A stretch of 64,000 nt of DNA from Chamaecyparis obtusa (taxonomy: Eukaryota > Streptophyta > Pinopsida > Cupressales > Cupressaceae): assembly GCA_027943335.1 (NCBI GenBank), contig BSBK01004080.1, positions 124,001 to 188,000 of the forward strand. The letters are read 5' to 3'. Below the pieces are notes generated by a model that did not search any database, had not been told where the DNA came from, and saw only the letters and a list, made by a program, of their open reading frames with translations. A program made the translations under genes and the position numbers. Positions 56,344-64,000 of this stretch are shown piece by piece (position 1 is the first letter of the stretch; every line of letters begins with the position of its first letter).

Positions 56344-59021
56344 TGTTGGGAGTTCCCTTTGATCTTCAACTTATAGATTTATACTTTGATGGATAACTTT
56401 AATATAACGGTGATTCTATCGCCACTCCAAATTCTACAAGGAAGAGGGCCAATTAACAAGGATCAGAAGAGATCCTCCTACACTTTGAGCCAAGATGCTC
56501 TAGCGGGTGTACCCTTGATTCACTTCTTCAAAGGAATCACTAACTAATAGACAATTATATCCTTTACTAACTGATTGAAGATTATATCATTTGAATGTGT
56601 GTGTGGTTGATGATGATGGAATACCTCTAGAGAATGGACCAGTGCCTTAACCAAGGGCAAAGAGTCACATAACAACATATATCAACTGGACCCTAGCTTG
56701 AACACACTTGAATTCAAGATAAGTTCTTTGCCTATTATCCCTCTCACTCATATATCAGGACATCAAATCCTTATCTAGCCATGAACTCACTGAAACTACC
56801 TGAAAGACTTTAATCCTAACTTTTTCAGGAACTCAAAGATAATTTCAAAATACTCTTTGTTTACCATATGATAACCCACTTTGTGAAATTAACATATATG
56901 GGCCCAAGAACAAAACAAGAAGACATACACAAATATGCAATTGGAATCCAAATGCATTCTTATTAAAATTTGCAGAATCAATACACTATTAAACAACAAA
57001 ATGCCAAAGAAAACAGACTCAAAATCCAGGCTCTCCTTACTTAGTATATTACCATCAACAACAACCAGGGACCAAAAGAAATTTTTGGAACTTGCACTAA
57101 GTCAAAAATCCTACAATATATACCACCACTAGTCACCTTGAAATCCTCAAAGAGGATGCATCAAGCTTTGGGTGACTAGGGTTAGGGTTTCAACCACCCA
57201 ACCAACTAGAAATGGTCACAAATTTATTACAAGGGAAGAAACCCAGGCAACCAGGAGAAGACAAATCCCGGAGTGATCCTCAATCATGATAATACCACTG
57301 AGAAAGTATTGAGAATCATAAAAATGCCCAAAATGTCAACCTGTTCGGCCACCTGCAATATGCCTTGAGCACAAAAACATAGTACAGACCCCTGCAGATG
57401 ATCAAGAAACACCCTGGACCACACTGCAATAGCGAGTGCCACCAAACAAATCAAATCTGGTCATGAAAGCATTCAATTCTAGTCCTTTCTATCACTGAGA
57501 AACCCTCAAAAAATTGAATTTGAATCATAACGGTCACTTTCACAGTGCCATCAGCGAATCGGTGGTCATAATTTAAATCTAGGCCAACTTTATATCACGA
57601 TCGTTAGATCTTTCTATTTCGTGGGCTTTAAGTCTTAACTCAACTGCTACCTTGGGTTTACCTTCTAGCGAACATGCGACAAAGCATTTCTTATTCGCGA
57701 AGTAAAAATCTTAACCCTCCTTTAACTCTGCAACTTAGTGAGCAAAGGAAACCTAACTCATCTCAGCTACATCTAGCGAACATGTGACTGAAGGCTTTTG
57801 TTAGTTCGCAAAGAAATTTATCTATTTGCCAAATAGTTTAGTGATTACGCGAATACACACTCACTGAATCGCCAGCCTTTTTAGAGTATCACCATCTCAT
57901 TTCACGAATGAGCGAAAAGCATTGAAAATTGTCAAAACTGCCAAACATTTTATCAGGACCGCCAAAAGACTGAGGAAATTTTAATGGGCCCGCACAAGAA
58001 GATCGACAGTTGTCTCATCTTTGCATAGACCTCCAAGATTCCTTCAGATTATAAGACGACCGTCGGATGAAGAATCTTGCCCTGCCTTGACAACCCTCTG
58101 ACACCAAGAAAGATCAATGGCAGTCTCAAGTTCGCAAGTGTCAGAAAAAACTATTCAGATTACACATCGACCATTGATGCTATGCAAGTGTCAGAACCCA
58201 CCAAAATTTGGAAATCCTCGGCCCCACTGACAACATGCCCAGTCACACTCCGTGGACCAATCAAAGACCACCAAATCAGCACACCTAGCATGTGGACCCA
58301 CCACACAATATCCCCTCTGAAAAAGGTAGAATCGATGGTTGGCACATGATCTTAAGCCTCTAATAGATCCCATAAGATCATGTGCCCGTCGTTGATTTTC
58401 TGACAATGTCAGGACCCTCTGTCAAACTCGAAAACCATGTCCCACTAACAACTGCCAATGTAGATCCATGGACCAATGAGAAGCCACCATTTGTGAATAT
58501 GTGTCAATAGACCCACCTGTTTGATAAGCTCTACCATAAAGGAGAATCAACGGCTGTCGCAAAAGCGCAAGCCTCTAACAAAACCCTTGCACTCTAGCGA
58601 CAACCGTTGGATCAAGATGGTGTCAAAGAGCCGGGCCCAGGAAAGAATGAAGTTAGAACATAGGAAATATTAAAACACTGACTTAGGAAAAATTAAAGGC
58701 CACCGGGGGTTAGAGACTTAGGAAAAATTAAAAGGGGCCCGAAAATAAAACCTATAGTTGCAAGATCGCGTAACATAAAAAAGGTTTGCGCGATCATGCG
58801 ACAAAGAGGTTAACCATTTAGCACATGCGTAAAAGGACTTTTAAGTGGCCTGAATAAAGTAACACAAAATTAGAACAAGGCCAGGGTAAGACAAAGGGTT
58901 TTCACACCAATGGCTAGTTTTTCAAAGATTTGAACCAAGGGTTTATGCCAGAGACCTAAAAACAACTGCAGAGACCAGAAGAAAAGGGCTAGAGCCATGA
59001 AATTTTTTGCACGTGCTAACA
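56344..59021 (-). repeat. Solo LTR, 2,678 bp, related to the Tat LTR family
   Basis: Starts TGTTGGGAGTTCCC and ends GCTAACA, with CTACT on both sides (56339-56343 and 59022-59026). The part near its right end shares the style of the Tat U3: repeated hairpins (57999-58613), 'gacttaggaaaaattaaa' phrases and a CTTTTAAGTGGC block. No internal region is present, so it arose by LTR-LTR recombination. It lacks the long reading frame, so it is a shorter relative. Orientation is inferred from the U3 match. Confidence 0.75.
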
Positions 59022-59159
59022 CTACTTTCCAAATTCTCTAAAAATAAGGAGGGTAGTTGTTCTACATCTCCATGTTTTTGAAGACCATATTTCACATGTT
59101 TCGAAAAAGAGTAGTTAATCTATCCTATGCATTCCTAATATATTGTCCACATTTCAGGT

Positions 59160-59321
59160 TGTTAGGCCAATGTATAAGAGTTTCATTTGGTCACTTTGGT
59201 TCTTCATTTAAGATAGAACATCTATAAATAGAGGTAATGTAATCAGTTTTGAATCATCAATACAATGCTTTATTTTCTTTTGTGTTGTAACATAAGTGTT
59301 GTTTTCATTCTATATCTAACA
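59160..59321 (+). repeat. Short LTR of a decayed Copia-like element
   Basis: 162 bp from TGTTAGGCC to ATCTAACA with a TGTTAG/CTAACA inverted end. It contains TATAAATAGAGG and is followed by a tRNA-Met-type primer site. A diverged partner may lie near 60515-60650. Confidence 0.6.
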
Positions 59322-59323
59322 AA

Positions 59324-59341
59324 TTGGTATTAGAGTTGGGC
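59324..59341 (+). other. Primer-binding site, initiator-tRNA-Met type
   Basis: TTGGTATTAGAGTTGGGC starts 3 nt after the LTR and differs slightly from the common plant TGGTATCAGAGC site. Confidence 0.65.
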
Positions 59342-59349
59342 TAGCTAGG

Positions 59350-60660
59350 CCAACTCCATCAAGGGAGGGCTCAAGGTCCCAAATTATGAAAGTGACAAAG
59401 ACTTTAGTTTGTTAACTGCTATAGTAGTTAGGAGTCCACCAACTAGAAGTTTTCTTAAAAATTGGAGAAGTTATCAACCATTTGAAAATGGCGAGTCATA
59501 ATTTTGGGTGTCAATTATGAATCTTTATTTGAATGGTGTTTGCATTTGTTAGAATTATTTGTAGAAGATAAAAGAAGAGCTAAAAAAGAAAATGTGCAAA
59601 GAAAATTTGAAACATTGTATACACAAAGAGTTGATCTATTTCCTTGGAGAAAGGTGTTGTTGAAGAAAAAATTTGATGACTAAAGATTAAGTTTATAAAC
59701 TTTCAATGTCAATTGTAAGGTAAATAATTTGAAGTTTAGAAGGTTTTTTTTAGAAAGTTGTACTAAACAAATTGGAAAACTATTTTTTGATTTCTCAAAT
59801 GGTGAGGAAAAGTAGTTGTTTTGATCTATTCTATCGAATAAATAAATTTGAATTTTTCTTCTTGTGGATAAAACCTAGATAGAAGAAATGGCTAAAATAA
59901 GATTATGCCTTGGGAAAGTTATCAAATACAACTGTAGTTGTTGGGGTAAGAGATGGTTGATTAGTGTGTTTTCCTAACCATGACGAAATGAAGGAGAAGC
60001 ATGCAAATTTGTAGTAAATCCTAAAGTGATGAAATGTACTTTGAATTAGTAAATCCCCATCATGATAGTTTATGGTCACCTCAAACAATGTGTATGTAAA
60101 GTTTGTGGTCATCTGAAACCACTTATATGTGAGTTTTGTGGTCACTCAAAACCATTTGCGTGCAAAGTTCATGGTCAACTATTAACCAATTCATGTATGT
60201 AATAGTTTATGGTGAGGGGTAAGCCACAAAATCCCAAAAATGATTATGATAAGGGGTAGTGCATGTTGTAGCATTTAAGGTAGAAATTAAGGGGAGTGTT
60301 GGAAGAAGTTAATTTATCTCTGTTAGAGGGTGTTAATTTCTTAGCCATTACTTGTTGAGTTTCCTCCACCATTATCTCCACCTTGTATGCCATTGATAAT
60401 TGTAGTTAGAAACATTTTTTCTCGATGCCTCTTCTCATGCAAGATGATCTTAGTCAATAACTGATAATTATTAATTTATTTCCATTGATTATGGTGGAAG
60501 GAATATCCATGTATGTAATAGTTAGGAGTTCAGTTCAAATAATGATGAATCCTATGTAAAGAGGCCAACAATGTAATCAGTTTGAACAATCAATAATAAA
60601 GTTTATTTCTTTCTATGTTGTAGCATTTGTTGTGAATTGTTATCTCAGTTTTAAAAAAAT
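59350..60660 (+). pseudogene. Decayed internal region and second LTR of the Copia-like element
   Basis: After the primer site a weak gag-like frame (PPTRSFLKNWRSYQPFENGE) soon meets stops. No RT is recognisable. Near 60570-60640 the phrase AATGTAATCAGTTTGAACAATCAATA resembles the first LTR, so an internally deleted element of about 1.5 kb is likely. Confidence 0.42.
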
Positions 60661-63600
60661 GTCATCTTGATTAATATGGGAAAAGGAAAGATATAACTTA
60701 TTCTTATGGTAAAAGGGATTACAAGGAAATAAACCCGAAGAAGTTCATGCCAAGAACTCGAGGTGATTGATGATTTAATCATGTTGGACATGTTTATTTT
60801 AGAGAATTATTCTAACCACTTTTTCATCTTAATCATACAAAAGGTTATAGAATTTTTTTTTCCTTCTGTGCATGAGCTTGCAAAGGATGGATATTTAGGT
60901 TTGAAGGTTTGAGTGATGCCTATATTGCCTATATGAATGGAGAGCACAATATGTTCTACTCAATTCTTCATCTGAAGAGTATGCTTTGTAGGGGAGATTT
61001 ATTCATGAAACTTTGTTATTGAAAGTAAGAATCATTGTCATGAGGATCCATTGTAAAGTCACTAAGATTTTATTTTAATCAAATAACTTATATAAATATA
61101 TCTATTTACACTTATTTTAAATTGATTTATAATCTAATACCTTTCTTATTATTTTATGCTTATTTTAATCTATTTTTCTTTATTCAACTTAAACATATTA
61201 CTATTTATATACATTCCAACAATTCAAAACATTAAAAATATTTTTATAATGCATGTTATTAATTATTATTTTTTTAACATTTTAAAATTATAACCATAAA
61301 AAATTGCTTATTCATACCAAATTTCATTTACCATTAAACATACTTAAATCAAATGATTTGATACAAGGTACATATAATCATGTTCTTTTAGTAAAACACG
61401 TTGTTAAATTACGTACGCACTTAAGTTGGACACCTTTGAATGTTTCTCGATTTTTTCTATTTCCACCATATGAAAGACACAAATTTTCTTATTTCAAAAC
61501 TTTTTTTTCAATTTTTTTTCCTTTTTCTGTTTAACACCAAAATTAGCCCTAACTACTGGCCGACTACATCTATAGCTTTCACTTCATCAGCTCATGATAT
61601 AAGAACGTGACGTGGCAACAAAAGACACAATACTTTTCTTTACAAAACTCTTCCATTTTTCCCAACTACCTATTTCACACCGAAAATAAGAGATTCAATG
61701 GAAGACAATATCTATTGTTCTCACCACGTCAGCTCGGGATGTGCGCGTGTGAGGCGCGGACAATCTTCTACATTTCAAATCTCCCGACGGTATCGGCATC
61801 GATATCAATATTGGCCAAGGGAGTTCAAACGTGACGATTTTGACTCCATGGAATTCGCATTCCATTGATTTGTGATAATCCGGTGAAGCAGAGTTTTACT
61901 TCTCTTTCCATGGATAACACTTCTAGCTTCAATGCCTCTTCTACTTCATTGTCTTTTATTTCAATTCTCTGAAATGGACGAAACTTTCGCAGCACTCTTG
62001 TTGAATAACACCACAGCCATCTTTCCCACTTTTTGTCATTCTTGTCATTATTGGAAGTTATAAACGGGCAGATATAAATCATGAACATATTTAAAATAAC
62101 AATAAAGAAAATGGAGACAACACATAACCTACGAAACTATAGCGGTTCGTCAAATCTGGTTACATCTACTTACAAAGTAGGAAAATCTCTTTATTAATGT
62201 TTAACTGATACACCATCTATGTCATGTACACGACTATTTATAGAAACATATACAATTGACAAATGAGGAGAAGGGAGAAGATGAAAGGTCATGTGACAGT
62301 TGGATTTTGCATTCCCAACAATTATATTTGTAATGCTTTCCCGTTTATTGAAGTCTAGAACATGGAAAAGTTTTGTTGTTTTGCCTCTAGGAACCGCAAT
62401 CCTATCCACTGGTTGACAAGTGACATAACTCTCTCCTCCAAAGTTGTGCTACGTCTATCCCATGTGTTCGTGGAAGCGTCCATGTCATTGTTGTTAATAG
62501 GACCTCTAGTTTTTTTTTAAATATAAAATGGACATTTTTTTTTAATCTATGATTAAGGTTAGGAGGTGTGTCTCATCATCCAATTTATTAAAATAAAATG
62601 TTTAACACAAAGTGTTCTAAAAGGCTTTTCAAAGATTCAATCAAAACTTACTATAAAAATTCTTAGTAGTTAAATAGAAATTATTATTTGTTGTTAGTAG
62701 AATATCACATTTTTATGCAAACTTTCTTTGAATAAGATATTAAAAGATTTTCATTTCATCGGAAATTAAAAGAGATTTTGAAGATTATTAAGAAATTCAC
62801 TTTGTAGATGTTTTATTTATGTCTAATAGGGCATCTATATAGATTTTTCTTGGTTTTGATTTGGTGTTTCTTTTGTGTTTTGCTTTGTCTAGTTCTGATC
62901 TCGGTTTAGTTACTGGTCCCTTTGATCAATTTTCTCACTGCTTATGAAACCCCTTTCATTTGTCATTTGACTGCTATGTAAGGGTTGGGACCCTATCCAT
63001 CTTTATCTAATCAAAACTTTATTTAGTGAATGTAAAAATAGTATTTTCTATAATAATAATTAAAAAAAAATAATCTTCCAAAATTGCTTTATACATAATT
63101 TATAGAATGTGATTGAATTGACTATTTAATTAATTTCACAAACCTTTACTTATGTACATCATAAAAAAATTGGTTATACTTAAGCAATAAAAAATAAATA
63201 AAATTTAGTCCTTAGACTCCATGGCCTCATGACATCAATTGTACATATTATGGGAGTAGTGTGTTTATAATTACTCATTTGACTTTTGAAGATTTCACAT
63301 GAATTAAAATAAATTTATGAAAAAATTTGTAACCATTATTTTTTAAATGAAAAAAAAAAGATAACAACTTTTGATTATTAAGTTATTTACAACATTTGCA
63401 CTTTACTTATTTCTTAATCAAACCTATTGTATGTAGGCATTACAAAAAATAACCAACCATTCAATAAATATAAGTAAATGAATATTTTAATATAATAACT
63501 ATTCTAATCAATCACTAAAAAATTTAAATATATACATCTACCCATTAACTATACATATAACAATTCCAAACCACCCCAATATTAGTTGTAGTACAAGAAT

Positions 63601-64000
63601 GGAAAAGCTCCACATGTGAAATCAAAGAGAAACTCACTTTTACACAACTATAATTGTTTGTGGAAATAATCACACTATATTACTATAATGGAATATAGTC
63701 TTATTGAACTCTGAACCAATGATAAATATCTAATATCCTTCAATGTTACAAATAGATATACACACTGCTAAATAGCATATAATTTATCAATATTGACTTT
63801 ATTATGCTTATTAATACATTAACACAGATAAATTAGACTATTCATAATAAATGCGTCATGTCTTATTGTAAACTGCATGTTCTTGAACATAATTTACCAC
63901 TTGATCATTACTCTAACATATAAGATAATTGCAAGATCAAGATTAGAATTTGTTCTTAATATTGATATTATCCTTTGGTCTCCTACTATCATCCACTCAT
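60661..64000. other. AT-rich sequence without recognised genes
   Basis: A possible Copia RNase H relic (QYVLLNSSSEEYAL) lies near 60952-60995. A more GC-rich island at 61600-61860 contains ACGTGGC and CCACGTCA boxes, but no convincing gene follows on either strand. From 62.5 kb to the end I see only AT-rich non-coding sequence. Confidence 0.45.

Overview
Plant nuclear DNA, AT-rich and almost wholly made of nested transposable elements. No intact host gene is recognised. The spliced host-gene pieces (RCD1/SRO, APC10, sulfate transporter, presequence protease, LRR receptor, SPT16) and the Tat-clade and CACTA elements point to a vascular plant. The large, old, decayed retroelements suggest a big genome such as a gymnosperm, but the species is inference only.

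Layout. 1-1072: the 3' end of a chromovirus (integrase tail, chromodomain, one LTR). 3.5-6.1 kb: an old Ty3 gag/protease fragment, split by a 1.5-kb poly(A)-tailed retroposon with a 17-bp target duplication. 7133-55200: one Ty3/gypsy Tat-clade retrotransposon on the minus strand, flanked by the 5-bp duplication CTTGT. Its LTRs are about 6.35 kb each and carry, on the gag-pol strand, a decayed reading frame of about 1,230 codons of unknown function, preceded by an array of long hairpins and GGTCCCAC boxes. The internal region holds gag, protease, a second RNase H, RT, a degenerate RNase H and integrase.

The right (5') LTR is cut in its reading frame by a 27.9-kb CACTA DNA transposon (24628-52499, ends CACTAGTA/TACTAGTG, 3-bp duplication AAA). 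That transposon carries a TNP2-type transposase gene, a second multi-exon gene with a SET domain joined to a TNPA/En-Spm-like C-terminus, and pieces of at least six host genes. It also holds a foldback satellite, a retroelement pol fragment and a 1.2-kb palindrome of four 5S-rRNA-derived modules.

Right of the Tat element lie a 2.68-kb solo LTR (56344-59021, duplication CTACT) with related hairpins, a decayed short-LTR Copia-like element near 59.2-60.7 kb, and about 3 kb without recognisable genes.

Order of events by nesting: old Ty3 fragment, then retroposon; separately Tat insertion, then CACTA insertion. The Tat gag-pol is dead: I count about 24 in-frame stops, nearly all TAG, as expected from decay of CAG codons at methylated sites. 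The CACTA transposase and SET gene have few stops and look younger. The most notable items are the LTR-encoded protein with its hairpin array and the SET-domain gene inside a gene-capturing CACTA element.
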